From positions 992,001 to 1,056,000 of the forward strand of contig OW818639.1 of NCBI GenBank assembly GCA_942492795.1: a stretch of 64,000 nt of DNA. The letters run 5' to 3'. Made by a program: the position numbers and the translations under genes. The stretch comes from RGIG3178 sp942492795. GTDB lineage: Bacteria; Bacillota; Clostridia; Christensenellales; QAND01. Position 1 is the stretch's first letter, and each line of letters opens with the position of its first letter. The notes beneath the pieces are model-generated. The model did no database searches, had not been told where the DNA came from, and was given only the letters and a program-made list of their open reading frames with translations. Below, piece by piece: positions 51,134 through 60,595 of the stretch.

Positions 51134-54100
51134 ACAAGCGCGTCCTGTATCGCGATACCGTTCGCGAAATCAAGCATACCATGGGGCGTTTTCTGTCCAT
51201 TTTATGCATCACTGCGCTTGGAACCGCCTTTTTTTCCGGCATCAGGACGGCTGCTCCCGTGATGCAGCGGTCGTTTGACGCCTATGCGCAGCAAAGCAAT
51301 TTTATGGACATACGCTTTGTTTCCACCGTGGGGTTTGACCAGGACGATATCAGCGCGATTCAGGCACAAGAAGGGGTAGCGGACGTACAGCCGACATACC
51401 AGTTGGATGTGATCGCCCATATCAACGATAAAAACTCCGTCATCACGCTTTTGTGCAGCCACGAGCAGAGCAATGCGCTCAACAAACCGACGGTAGTGGA
51501 AGGGCGGCTGCCGCAGGATGCAACGGAATGTGCCATTGAAGCCAAACGCTTCGGCAAGCTTAAAATCGGCGATACCATCCCTTTAAAAAGCGGTACCGAC
51601 GATCCGCTGTCCGACTTTATCAAAAGCGAGCAGCTGACCATCGTGGGCAAGGTCAGATCCCCGCTGTATGTTTCGTTGACGCGCGGCAGCAGTTCGCTTG
51701 GAAGCGGCAACGTGGACGGATATATTTTCGTGCATCCGAGCCTGTTTACGCTGGACGTGTATACCGACGTCTACGCGCGCGTTGTCGGTGCGCAGGCATT
51801 GAGCTTGTTTGAAAGCGCCTACGCCGATCTTGTTGATCCGGTGATAGAGCGTGCGGAAGCCTTTGGCGAAAACAGGGCGGCAACATGGTATCAGGACACC
51901 GTGGCGGACGCGACGAAGACATTGGAAGAGAAACAGGCGGAATACGACGACGCCGTGCGGCTGGTCAAATCCAAATTCACAAAGGCGCAGAAACAGATCG
52001 ACGACGGGCTTGCCCAAATCAAAGCGGGCGAGGAGCAGCTTACCGCCGCGCAAACGGCGCTGGATCAGCAAAAAGCACAGGGACTGGCGCAAATCCAGGC
52101 AGCCCGCGCCATGCTCCAGCAGGGGTACGCCCAATACGATCAGGCGTATGCCGATTATCTTGCGCAAAAGCCGTATATGACCGCCGAGCAGCAACAGCAA
52201 GCGGAAGCAGGATTTGTTGCCCAAAAGGCGCAGCTTGACGGACAGGCGGCTGCCATTGACGCCAATGAGCAGACGCTGCTGCAATCCACAGCCGACGGTC
52301 AGACGCAGATCGACGCACAAAAGGCAGAACTTGATCAAGGCCGCGCCGATCTCACGGAAGGGCAGAGGCAGCTGGATTCGGCCAAACGAAAGGCAAGCCG
52401 TGAATTTGCCGATGCCCGGGAAAAACTGGCGGACGCAAAAAAAGAGATCGCGGATATCCCCGAAGCGAAATGGTTTGTCATGGGGCATGAAGCCAACGCG
52501 GGGTATATGGAATATGAATCGTCCGCAACGCGGATCGCAAACATCGCACAGGTTTTTCCGGTCTTTTTCTTCTTTATTGCCGCGTTGGTATGCCTGACCA
52601 CCATGACGCGCATGGTGGACGAACAGCGCACCAACATGGGAACATTCAAGGCGCTCGGGTATTCCAAGTGGGATATCGCAGCCAAATACCTGATCTATGC
52701 GTCCATTCCAAGCGTTCTTGGCAGCGTGTTGGGCGTGCTTTTGGGCATGTCGCTGTTTCCGTATGCCATCTTTAAGGCCTATGCGATGATGTTCTCCGTT
52801 CCGGGACCATTGCTGATGATGCACTATCAAAACGCGGCGCTTGCGGTTTTCATCGCAGTCGGCGTGTGTTTATCTGCCACGCTGATGGCATGCTACAGCG
52901 AGCTGCACGATGCACCTGCGGCGCTGATGCGCCCGCGTACGCCCAAGGCCGGGAAACTCATTTTTCTGGAACACATCGGCTTTTTGTGGAAGCGGCTCAG
53001 CTTTACCAGCAAGGTGACAGCGCGCAATTTGTTCCGCTATAAAAGACGTCTGTTTATGACGCTCATCGGCATCGCCGGCTGCACGGCGTTGCTTTTAACC
53101 GGCTTTGGCATCCGCGACAGCATCAAGACCATCGTTGCGAACCAGTACGGCAAGGTATTCCTTTTCCAGGTATCGGCAAGCACAAAGGACAATTTGGAAG
53201 ATTCAAGCATCCAATCGCTGCAAACGGACATCGGCGCTTTGGACAGCGTCCAATCCTCCGTCACAGCCTACGCCAAGGCGATGGATTTCAACAAGCAGGG
53301 AAGCGACGCGAAAACACAGGCGACGATCATGGTGTTCGCGGACGGCGCCGATCTCAATCCGTGGATTAGAGTCCTTGATATGCGAACGCAAAAGATACTT
53401 CCGCTGACGCAGCACGGCGCCATCATCGATTCGAAGATGGCAACGGAGATGGGCCTTTCTGTCGGCGATGTCATCGAATTGAACGATGATGACAGGCGAT
53501 ATGCGATCCCCGTCGTGGCGCTGTGCGAAAACTACATCCATCACGTGGTGTATATGAGCCAATGGGGGTATGCCGAAGTCATGGGCCGTCCGGCTGCGAT
53601 GAACCATTTCTATGTGAACGCGAAACCCGGCGCAGATCTGAGCGCGATATGCGAAAAAATTCTGGCATTGCCGGACATCAGCCAGGTCAACGCCTATACG
53701 CAGGCGACGGAAACGATGAGCAACGCGATCAAAGGCCTCGACGGGGTCGTTTGGGTACTCATCCTAGCTGCTGCCGCGCTTGCGTTTGTGGTGATGTACA
53801 ACCTGACCAACATCAACATCGGCGAAAGGATCCGCGAGATAGCGACGCTTAAAGTGCTCGGCTTTACAAGGGTGGAGGTTGCGGAATATGTGTTCCGCGA
53901 AAACATCCTGCTGTCGCTGCTGGGAATCGCACTCGGATGCGGCTTTGGCATTGTGATGCACCGCTTCGTGATGACAACGGCGGAGGTGGAGGGCATGATG
54001 TTCGGGCGGCAGATCTATCCGCTGAGCTTTGGGATCTCGATATTGATGACGTTTTTATTCACGACAGTCGTGAATTTCGTCATGCTCCCGCGCCTGAACA

Positions 54101-54138
54101 AGATCGATATGGTGGAGTCGCTCAAGACGGTGGAGTAG
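51127..54138 (+). CDS. FtsX-family ABC permease with long extracellular coiled coil
   Basis: 1003 residues. One N-terminal helix (about 15-40), a 400-residue external region with an Ala/Gln/Lys-rich coiled coil (about 260-440), then three helices of the first FtsX core (from about 470), a second external domain (about 660-860) and the final three helices (from about 870). RNLFRYKRRLFMTLIGIAGC and ATLKVLGFTRVEVAEYVFREN are FtsX-core motifs. Such two-gene systems act as mechanotransducers or lipid/peptide exporters. Substrate unknown. Confidence 0.9.
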   Translation: MVNKRVLYRDTVREIKHTMGRFLSILCITALGTAFFSGIRTAAPVMQRSFDAYAQQSNFMDIRFVSTVGFDQDDISAIQAQEGVADVQPTYQLDVIAHINDKNSVITLLCSHEQSNALNKPTVVEGRLPQDATECAIEAKRFGKLKIGDTIPLKSGTDDPLSDFIKSEQLTIVGKVRSPLYVSLTRGSSSLGSGNVDGYIFVHPSLFTLDVYTDVYARVVGAQALSLFESAYADLVDPVIERAEAFGENRAATWYQDTVADATKTLEEKQAEYDDAVRLVKSKFTKAQKQIDDGLAQIKAGEEQLTAAQTALDQQKAQGLAQIQAARAMLQQGYAQYDQAYADYLAQKPYMTAEQQQQAEAGFVAQKAQLDGQAAAIDANEQTLLQSTADGQTQIDAQKAELDQGRADLTEGQRQLDSAKRKASREFADAREKLADAKKEIADIPEAKWFVMGHEANAGYMEYESSATRIANIAQVFPVFFFFIAALVCLTTMTRMVDEQRTNMGTFKALGYSKWDIAAKYLIYASIPSVLGSVLGVLLGMSLFPYAIFKAYAMMFSVPGPLLMMHYQNAALAVFIAVGVCLSATLMACYSELHDAPAALMRPRTPKAGKLIFLEHIGFLWKRLSFTSKVTARNLFRYKRRLFMTLIGIAGCTALLLTGFGIRDSIKTIVANQYGKVFLFQVSASTKDNLEDSSIQSLQTDIGALDSVQSSVTAYAKAMDFNKQGSDAKTQATIMVFADGADLNPWIRVLDMRTQKILPLTQHGAIIDSKMATEMGLSVGDVIELNDDDRRYAIPVVALCENYIHHVVYMSQWGYAEVMGRPAAMNHFYVNAKPGADLSAICEKILALPDISQVNAYTQATETMSNAIKGLDGVVWVLILAAAALAFVVMYNLTNINIGERIREIATLKVLGFTRVEVAEYVFRENILLSLLGIALGCGFGIVMHRFVMTTAEVEGMMFGRQIYPLSFGISILMTFLFTTVVNFVMLPRLNKIDMVESLKTVE

Positions 54139-54204
54139 ACCTCAAAGACGCCGCGAATTGCCGCTTTTTGTATACTTGTATAAAGGATATCGTAATAAAC
54201 GAAA

Positions 54205-54230
54205 GCCACCGATTAATCGGTGGCCTTTTT
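54205..54230. terminator. bidirectional terminator
   Basis: GCCACCGAT, loop TA, ATCGGTGGC then TTTTT, between the permease gene and the convergent gene at 54235. Confidence 0.88.
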
Positions 54231-54234
54231 GAAC

Positions 54235-54624
54235 TTAGCCAAAAACGGTGACGAAAAACCTTTTGAGCCGGGCGTACGCTTCACTGAAGGCCTCGTTCCC
54301 GCTGTTCCCCAAAAGGTCCTGTTTGTGTGCGATCAGATACTTAAGGGAATCGGCGCGGCAAAACGGTATAATGGGCAAATAATAGGCTTCAAGCCAACCG
54401 GAGCCAGTAAGAGCCCGCAGGCGTTCGGCGATTCTGTACATTTCATCTGCGGTCATATCGGAATCCTGCATGTGTTTGGCGTAGGGCGAAGTCTTTTTCA
54501 AGGTGTCATACAATTCAAGGATGACCGTTTTTCGATCGCCTTCCACTCTGTTGCAATACACGTTGATTGCGTGTTCTCTTGCTTTTCCGATCGATTGTTT
54601 TTCGGATGCAGCCTTCATTTTCAC
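54235..54624 (-). CDS. hypothetical protein
   Basis: 129 residues, mostly helical and charged, with no signal peptide or membrane helix. Segments such as TVILELYDTLKKTSPYAKHM and EMYRIAERLRALTGSGWLE do not point to any family I know. The ORF runs from ATG 54624 to a TAA right beside the shared terminator, but no good ribosome site is evident. Confidence 0.5.
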   Translation of the reverse strand: MKMKAASEKQSIGKAREHAINVYCNRVEGDRKTVILELYDTLKKTSPYAKHMQDSDMTADEMYRIAERLRALTGSGWLEAYYLPIIPFCRADSLKYLIAHKQDLLGNSGNEAFSEAYARLKRFFVTVFG

Positions 54625-54968
54625 ACCAGCTTTGCTAAATTATGTTTGGATTACTATATATGATTATAGTATAGATAAGGCATAAATTCAATATGCCCCA
54701 TGATACTCGGTTATCGTGCTTTTATGCTTTCTTTGATCTTGCTTTTTCTTCTTCTTTTATGGTCAAGCCGACCTGACTATGTGATGCTCTGATGTACTGC
54801 GGCAAGATGACGTCTTATGTTATTGCGAGAAACATGAGATTCCTTTGAAACAATATCATGGTATACTTGTATGAAGTGAAGCGATGATAAACCGCGAAGC
54901 AAAGAAGCGTCCGAATGCTTTCCCCGTGTTTCCTTATTATAGTATGAGTTAAACTGGAGAGAATAGTC
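54625..54968. other. intergenic region at the entry to the second AT-rich patch
   Basis: No gene found. CCCCGTGTTTCCT at 54922-54934 is repeated at 56571-56583, so the repeat brackets the lipoprotein gene at 54969. The stretch otherwise shows only AT-rich sequence. Confidence 0.5.
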
Positions 54969-56117
54969 ATGAAGAATAAATCAATCTATATATTAGCGTT
55001 ATGCTGCTTGTTGATTTCCATCAATCTAGTAGGGTGCAGAAATAATAGATTGGATTTGTCCAAGATGGTTAAATCCAAATTCTATCGTGATAATGACTAT
55101 AATAAAGTTATCGAAATTGATAACAAAGTATACATAAGTTATAGTGCAAATTCCTCTGGAGGCAATGATCTCCCACAAAAAAACGGAATATATGAATGTA
55201 ATAATGGTATATTATCATTGCTTTGTGAAGGCAATGTTGTTGATATGCATGCTTATGAGCATTGGATATATTATATTGATACTTCTACAGAAACTACACT
55301 TTATCGGATTGATGTTGACACCCAAAAAATAGAAACGATTCTTAAGGGTTATAGTGAATACATACTTTGTCCTGCAGGAATCTTCTTTGTAGAAAGAGAA
55401 GTGGGCGTTAATCAATATATTATATGGGCAGACCTTTCAGGGAAAGGCACTAAAAAAATATATATTTCTGAAAAGAACAGTGTTATTTCTAATATATATA
55501 TCTACGCCAATTCTATATATTTTAGTGTCTTCGAAAAGTCCAATTTATTATCTAAAGCTTATTACCGTTGGGATATGCAAACTGAAAGAGCCGAAAGACT
55601 TATTGAATTAGATGTAGTTAAATCAAAGACAGAAGATGCGAAAGTATCTGATAACACCAATTCATTAATGTACAGTTATGAAATGGCTTCAGGTTTCTTT
55701 GGGGCAGATAACGGTGATCTTTACTTTATACAAAAGCCGATTCGGTATAATCCAAGTATTGACCGATATTTGCCAGATTCTGAAGAATATAATATATACA
55801 AGATAAATTCTATCGGTACTAACAAAATAAAACTAATTGTAAAAGAGAATCTGAAACGAATGGAATTTATTACAGCAAATAGTAGTTGGCTATATTATTA
55901 TAATATTGATGAATATTTAAATAATTCAAAGCTCTCCAGATTGAATAATGATGGTAATCAAATCCAAACAATAGTTGACGAACCATGTGCTTTCTATAAC
56001 ATAATAAACAATTATCTATATTACTCTTTACTGTATGATGATCAAGGCGGACGTCTGAAGAATAATTTATTCAGAGTAAACCTTGATACACTGGGAAAAC
56101 CTGAGCAACTGTATTAG
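54969..56117 (+). CDS. AT-rich lipoprotein, beta-propeller-like (DUF5050-type)
   Basis: 382 residues. Lipobox LVGC (Cys near 23). The rest has repeated aromatic beta strands (HWIYYIDTSTETTLYRIDV, SNIYIYANSIYFSVFEKS, SSWLYYYNIDEYLNNSKL, NYLYYSLLY), as in DUF5050 six-bladed propellers. GC content is about 32%, well below the surroundings, so likely acquired. ACTGGAGAG precedes the ATG. It would sit on the outer face of the membrane; the ligand is unknown. Confidence 0.7.
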   Translation: MKNKSIYILALCCLLISINLVGCRNNRLDLSKMVKSKFYRDNDYNKVIEIDNKVYISYSANSSGGNDLPQKNGIYECNNGILSLLCEGNVVDMHAYEHWIYYIDTSTETTLYRIDVDTQKIETILKGYSEYILCPAGIFFVEREVGVNQYIIWADLSGKGTKKIYISEKNSVISNIYIYANSIYFSVFEKSNLLSKAYYRWDMQTERAERLIELDVVKSKTEDAKVSDNTNSLMYSYEMASGFFGADNGDLYFIQKPIRYNPSIDRYLPDSEEYNIYKINSIGTNKIKLIVKENLKRMEFITANSSWLYYYNIDEYLNNSKLSRLNNDGNQIQTIVDEPCAFYNIINNYLYYSLLYDDQGGRLKNNLFRVNLDTLGKPEQLY

Positions 56118-56158
56118 AGGATTTATGATTAAAAAGCATAAGGGACAGATTGGATTTC

Positions 56159-56417
56159 TCAAGTGTTTTTAAGTGCCGATAACGCATCCATCAACTTCGA
56201 AGCATCCTGTGCCGGTTCGGGTTTTTCCAGAGCGAAGCGCGGCACCGATGAGCCGTTTTGCTCGACGGTTTCCACAAACATCGCAAGCGGGCGAACCCAA
56301 AGCCCGTATGCGCCGTACAATGCCTGATACAACACCATTGCTTCTGTCGTTTCGCTATGGCGCACAACGCCCCAGACGCGATAGAGGTTTCCCTTGTAAT
56401 GTCGGTAAATACCCGGC
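56159..56417 (-). pseudogene. broken copy of the DUF1653 gene
   Basis: About 230 bases are nearly identical to the intact DUF1653 gene at 57811 (same RHSETTEAMVLYQALYG core). The upstream end is lost: the homology stops at GIYRHYKGNLY, and no ATG or ribosome site is in frame; the continuing frame reads into unrelated sequence. The C-terminal end also differs (ALSALKNT). It is probably the 5'-truncated half of a duplication. Confidence 0.7.
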
Positions 56418-56451
56418 CTGTCATCCTTTCGAATCGGATCGTCGCTACCAG

Positions 56452-56486
56452 AAAAGAAGTCCTCGCAAGAGGGCTTCTTTTGTTTT
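56452..56486 (+). terminator. terminator hairpin
   Basis: AAAAGAAGTCCTC, loop GCAA, GAGGGCTTCTTTT then GTTTT. It could end transcripts of the lipoprotein gene at 54969, although the broken DUF1653 copy lies between. Confidence 0.7.
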
Positions 56487-56553
56487 AACTGCTATATGTG
56501 GTTATTGATTATTTAGAATGATATAATGACACTGAGATAAATGCGTATCAAAC

Positions 56554-56583
56554 TGAAACACAAGAACCGTCCCCGTGTTTCCT
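56554..56583. repeat. REP-like remnant
   Basis: GAAACAC, a 13-base centre with GAACCGTCCCC, then GTGTTTC form an inverted repeat. The GAACCGTCCCCGTGTTTCC string is typical of sequences flanking IS200-like/RAYT transposase genes in Firmicutes, as I remember. The rest of 56487-56723 shows no gene. Confidence 0.45.
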
Positions 56584-56723
56584 AAAGCCAATGCAAAATG
56601 GTCTAGCAGGTATTAACTTAAATCCTGAGAATGACTTTGAGTTTGGGAGATCGTGGCAAGGTTATTATACTTCTTTACCAGCAAACACAATTACGACAAT
56701 AAGTCTTTTAATAGGAGAATAAA

Positions 56724-57692
56724 ATGAAAAGGATAGTTATATTAATTCTAGTCGTATTACTAGCGGGTTGTTCCTCTGGTTCTTCAGCTACGTTTAAAGT
56801 GTTTTATGCTAATGAAGGAGGTAGTTTAGGAAAGCTAACGTGGCTAGCAATTGATAAAGAAGATAATGTATTCTTTGTAGGGCATGATGGAACGCAATTA
56901 ATTAGATCAGGTGCTAGGGGAGCACAATCGGTTGTATACAATTTGCCAGCTGACAGCGAGAAATCATTAAAAATTAATGATGTCTCCATTAGCAAGGATA
57001 ATAATATATTTATATTAGATAGCAAAGGTTACTTAACAGCTATAGATATTAGTGGTAATGTCAAAAACAAATGGCTGGTTGATGCTTCTGATGATAAATG
57101 TTATGCAATAGAAAATGATCGCGAAGGAAATGTATATATCACTAATAATACTAAACAAAGCATATATAAATACACTAAAGATGGAGAACTACTTACCAAG
57201 TATAAAGTTGGATATCCAATGGGAATTGCTATTACATCTAGTGGAATAGTTTTATTTGGTCAACCATCTGAAGGATCAGGATTATGGAGTATTGATAAAA
57301 ACGGAATTTATAATGTACAGTATCGGAATTATCAGCCAACAAGAATATACGTTGATAATAATAGTGGTTATATCTATCTATACTCAACTGGACAAAAGGG
57401 GTCATTGAATATCTTGGATAAAGATTTTAAACTGTTAGAATCCTGGCAAGATACAGATTACAAAGTATTTCCATCAAAAACTAATGGAATTATTAACGAT
57501 GTTATAGTAAATAGCAAGGGAGTTGTATATACTACGAAAAATAATCAGATACTTCAATATGATAGAAACTATCAAGATTCAAGTAATACACTTTTAATCT
57601 GGGTAGGTATCGGTGGATTATTAATTGCAGGAATTATAAGATACTTTGTTATTAAGCATAAAAGGTATAAGAAGTACGATAAAGGCTACTAG
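56724..57692 (+). CDS. AT-rich lipoprotein with NHL/propeller-like repeats and C-terminal membrane helix
   Basis: 322 residues. Lipobox VLLAGC (Cys near 15). Repeats of the NHL type follow: LTWLAIDKEDNVFFVGHDG, INDVSISKDNNIFILDSKG, CYAIENDREGNVYITNNT, NDVIVNSKGVVYTTKNN. A C-terminal helix (about 288-310) and Lys-rich tail suggest double anchoring. GC content about 32%. It is flanked by the two DUF1653 copies. AGGAG precedes the ATG. Confidence 0.7.
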   Translation: MKRIVILILVVLLAGCSSGSSATFKVFYANEGGSLGKLTWLAIDKEDNVFFVGHDGTQLIRSGARGAQSVVYNLPADSEKSLKINDVSISKDNNIFILDSKGYLTAIDISGNVKNKWLVDASDDKCYAIENDREGNVYITNNTKQSIYKYTKDGELLTKYKVGYPMGIAITSSGIVLFGQPSEGSGLWSIDKNGIYNVQYRNYQPTRIYVDNNSGYIYLYSTGQKGSLNILDKDFKLLESWQDTDYKVFPSKTNGIINDVIVNSKGVVYTTKNNQILQYDRNYQDSSNTLLIWVGIGGLLIAGIIRYFVIKHKRYKKYDKGY

Positions 57693-57810
57693 ACCCCGCG
57701 TTTCAAAGTGCCGTAAAGATTAAATCGCACCGCCGCTGCTAAAGAAGTTGCCTTCGGAATAATGCGTTACATTTGAGCACAGAGTCTCTTTTATCGAGTG
57801 CGATGTCTGA

Positions 57811-58089
57811 TCACTCTTTGCCCTTTTGCGATGCCGATAAGGCATCCATCAACTGTGAAGCATCCTGCGTCGGTTCGGGTTTTTCCAGAGCGAAGCGCGG
57901 CACAGATGAGCCGTTTTGCTCGACGGTTTCCAAAAACATCGCAAGCGGGCGCACCCACAGCCCGTATTCGCCGTACAATGCCTGATACAACACCATTGCT
58001 TCTGTCGTTTCGCTATGGCGCACAACGCCCCAGACGCGATAGAGGTTTCCCTTGTAATGCCGGTAAACGCCCGGCGTCAATGCGATCAT
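57811..58089 (-). CDS. DUF1653 family protein
   Basis: 92 residues. GVYRHYKGNLYRVWGVVRHSE then YQALYGEYGLWVRPLAMFLETVEQNG match the DUF1653 pattern over about 65 residues; a short Glu/Gln/Ser tail follows. Function unknown; the fold is small and beta-rich. Start at 58089 has GGAGG. Its promoter and attenuator are at 58113-58214. Confidence 0.88.
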   Translation of the reverse strand: MIALTPGVYRHYKGNLYRVWGVVRHSETTEAMVLYQALYGEYGLWVRPLAMFLETVEQNGSSVPRFALEKPEPTQDASQLMDALSASQKGKE

Positions 58090-58112
58090 GGCGCGACCTC
58101 CTGCTAAAGTCT

Positions 58113-58214
58113 AAAAAAACACCCATGAGACGCATAAAAGCAGCCCCACAGGTGAATTTGTCAATTATTCCAAAACTTTGTTGAAATTGTATCACACGGT
58201 CCCTTGACTGTCAA
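58113..58214 (-). promoter_or_regulatory. promoter and leader attenuator of the DUF1653 gene
   Basis: On the minus strand TTGACA (58214-58209), 17 bases, TACAAT (58191-58186). In the leader, CACCTGTG pairs with CATGGGTG followed by seven T (58154-58113), a terminator-like hairpin before the start codon. Confidence 0.6.
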
Positions 58215-58283
58215 GCAACGGCGCAGTGCTTCTGATAAGCTTGCCGATCACAGGATAATCACCGGGACAGGTGCGCGTACGGC

Positions 58284-58312
58284 TTGCGAAAATGCCGTGA
58301 GTATTGTATAAA
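58284..58312 (+). promoter_or_regulatory. promoter of the SCIFF operon
   Basis: TTGCGA (58284-58289), 17 bases, TATAAA (58307-58312), 36 bases before scfA. Confidence 0.7.
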
Positions 58313-58347
58313 TAGAGGATGAAAAACATTTTGCGGAGGAATGGACA

Positions 58348-58515
58348 ATGAAACATATCAAAACCGTTGCAGCGGCTGTCATCAGACGGGGAGAGAATAC
58401 CGGCTGCGGCGAATGCCAGACGAGCTGCCAGAGCGCCTGCAAGACGTCCTGCACCGTTGCAAACCAAAGCTGCAAGAATACTGCCAAGGTATTTCGCAAA
58501 GAAAAGGCACAATAA
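58348..58515 (+). CDS. scfA: SCIFF peptide (six cysteines in forty-five)
   Basis: A 55-residue precursor starting MKHIKT with the six-Cys core CGECQTSCQSACKTSC plus a last Cys at residue 42 (Cys at 20, 23, 27, 31, 35, 42). SCIFF is a ribosomally made peptide conserved in Clostridia that receives thioether cross-links from the adjacent radical SAM enzyme. This copy has about nine residues more than the classic 46. GGAGGA lies seven bases before the ATG. The biological role of mature SCIFF is unknown. Confidence 0.93.
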   Translation: MKHIKTVAAAVIRRGENTGCGECQTSCQSACKTSCTVANQSCKNTAKVFRKEKAQ

Positions 58516-58518
58516 TAG

Positions 58519-59868
58519 ATGGTACATATGTTCCGTTGCGCCGACCTCAACCTTCTGCTGGATGTTGAGAGCGGCGCTTTGCATGTTTTAAGCGACGAGG
58601 CGGCGGCGACAGCACCGCTGTACCTCGCTGGGATTAAAGCCGAAGAGATCACCGCACAACTTCAAAGCATCCCTTGCGGCGATGTTTTGGAGTGCATCCG
58701 GGAGCTCGATGACTTAAAGGCTTCGGGTTTATTGGATACCGAGCCTGCCGACGAATCGGCTGTGGACGACGGCGGCATCGTCAAGGCGCTGTGTTTGCAC
58801 GTCGCACACGACTGCAACCTGCGCTGCGGTTACTGCTTTGCCTCCACGGGCGATTTTGAAGGACAGCGAAGTCTGATGACGGCTGAAGTCGGCTGCCGCG
58901 CGCTGGACTTTTTGATTTTAAACAGCGGAACGCGCCGCAATCTGGAAGTGGATTTTTTCGGCGGCGAACCGATGATGAATTTTCCGGTTGTACAGGAAAT
59001 CGTGCGCTACGGCAGGGAATTGGAGAAGAAACACGGCAAAGAGATCCATTTCACCCTGACCACCAACTGCTTTGAAGTGCCGCAGGAGGCCATAGAATTC
59101 TGCAACCAACAGATGCACAACCTTGTCCTTTCCATCGACGGCCGGCAGCAAACCCATGACGCGCTGCGCCCGGCTACAGGCGGGAAGCCGTCGTATGCGC
59201 GTGCCCTTTCAAACGCCAAGGCGCTGATAGAGAAGCGCGGAGACGGCGAATACTACGCGCGCGGCACGTTCACCAGAAAGAATCTGGATTTTGTGCCGGA
59301 TGTCGAGTCGCTTTGGGACGAAGGGTTCCAACACGTATCCGTAGAACCCGTCGTGCTATCTCTTGATCATCCGCTGTCCCTTCGCGAAGAAGACTTAAGC
59401 GAGATCATCCTATGCTATGACCGGCTGCTGCAAGCGGTACTGCGCCGAAAAGCGCAGGGAAAACCGCACCACTTCTTCCATTTCACCCTCGATTTATCCT
59501 ACGGGCCGTGCCTTCGAAAGAGGCTTTCGGGATGCGGCGCGGGGCGCGAATACCTTGCCGTAACGCCGGACGGGACGCTGTATCCCTGCCATCAGTTTGT
59601 GGGGAGACAGGGGTATGCCATCGGCAGCGTGAAGGACGGGATATTAAACGATGCGGTGCGCAATGAATTTTTAAACAATCATATCGGGTGCAAACCCTCG
59701 TGCGATGCATGCTTTGCAAAGTACTTCTGTTCCGGCGGATGCGCGGCAAACGCGCAGGCTTTCAGCGGTTCGATCCTGACCCCCAATCCGCTTGAATGCG
59801 CCATACTCAAGAAGCGGACGGAATGTGCGCTCGCCTTGGCGGCAATGGAGCAGATGGATCAAGAATAG
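58519..59868 (+). CDS. scfB: thioether cross-link-forming SCIFF maturase
   Basis: 449 residues. An N-terminal precursor-recognition region is followed by the radical SAM core CNLRCGYCFASTG near residue 100 and FFGGEPMMNF, then the SPASM domain with auxiliary-cluster Cys: YGPCLRKRLSGCGAG, LYPCHQF and CKPSCDACFAKYFCSGGC. It cross-links Cys thiols of ScfA to neighbouring residues. It begins three bases after scfA; an in-frame ATG at 58528 is an alternative start. Confidence 0.95.
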   Translation: MVHMFRCADLNLLLDVESGALHVLSDEAAATAPLYLAGIKAEEITAQLQSIPCGDVLECIRELDDLKASGLLDTEPADESAVDDGGIVKALCLHVAHDCNLRCGYCFASTGDFEGQRSLMTAEVGCRALDFLILNSGTRRNLEVDFFGGEPMMNFPVVQEIVRYGRELEKKHGKEIHFTLTTNCFEVPQEAIEFCNQQMHNLVLSIDGRQQTHDALRPATGGKPSYARALSNAKALIEKRGDGEYYARGTFTRKNLDFVPDVESLWDEGFQHVSVEPVVLSLDHPLSLREEDLSEIILCYDRLLQAVLRRKAQGKPHHFFHFTLDLSYGPCLRKRLSGCGAGREYLAVTPDGTLYPCHQFVGRQGYAIGSVKDGILNDAVRNEFLNNHIGCKPSCDACFAKYFCSGGCAANAQAFSGSILTPNPLECAILKKRTECALALAAMEQMDQE

Positions 59869-59915
59869 CGGACATTTTGTGACAGCATCCCGCATATCAA
59901 GAAAAAATTGTATGC

Positions 59916-59943
59916 AAAAAAACCCGATTTATCGGGTTTTTTA
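59916..59943. terminator. bidirectional terminator
   Basis: AAAAACCCGAT, loop TT, ATCGGGTTTTTT between scfB and the convergent DUF3842 gene. Confidence 0.92.
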
Positions 59944-60038
59944 CAATTTGTTCAAACAATAACGCGCATTTGTACCTGCAAAGCGGCGCAAAATCTGCTA
60001 TACTATACCGACATACGAAGCGGTCCAATCCTCTTTTT

Positions 60039-60455
60039 TCATTCCCCGTCCGTCAGAAGATTCTGCAGCCGATCCATAGCATCCGCTATCAATGCTGAAA
60101 GAGGCCTGTCCGCCACCCCGGCAATGCGGACATGCGCCTGCGGCATGGGGACAAGTATTTTGATCGCATCGCAGCCGCCGATGGCAGCCGCCATTGCGGG
60201 CGTCAGCTCACCCAACATCGAGTTGGCCAGCACAATGCCCAGCGGCCCCAGGATGATATCGCAACTTGGCGCCGTACGGACGATCGCATTTTCCCCGGTA
60301 GCCCCCTCCTGCGCACCCGCGCGCATCATGGCACTAGTCGCCATCGCGTTGGTACCCAGCGCTACCACACGCTGCTGCGGATAGCGGGCTCTTAATTCTA
60401 TGACAATGGCGCGGCCGACACCGCCACCCTGGCCGTCTATCACACCGATATACAT
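60039..60455 (-). CDS. DUF3842 family protein
   Basis: 138 residues. Begins MYIGVIDGQGGGVGRAI, a Rossmann-like glycine-rich motif, and continues VVALGTNAMATSAMMRAGA and PLGIVLANSMLGELTPAMA. Matches DUF3842, of unknown function, common in Clostridia. Start at 60455 is chosen for AAGGAG; an in-frame ATG at 60500 lacks a site. Confidence 0.85.
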   Translation of the reverse strand: MYIGVIDGQGGGVGRAIVIELRARYPQQRVVALGTNAMATSAMMRAGAQEGATGENAIVRTAPSCDIILGPLGIVLANSMLGELTPAMAAAIGGCDAIKILVPMPQAHVRIAGVADRPLSALIADAMDRLQNLLTDGE

Positions 60456-60521
60456 AGCCTTCACTCCTTGCTGTGAATCGAGTATAGCAAATCTTGCCAC
60501 AAGTGAAAAGCCTTGGATTCC

Positions 60522-60550
60522 TTGACAAATTATTACGAATGAGTTAATTT
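60522..60550 (+). promoter_or_regulatory. promoter of the SpoIID-like gene
   Basis: TTGACA (60522-60527), 17 bases, TAATTT (60545-60550); the -10 is weak. Confidence 0.55.
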
Positions 60551-60595
60551 TAATTTACAAATTGAAATATGTACAGTGAAAGGGAATGCGGATTA

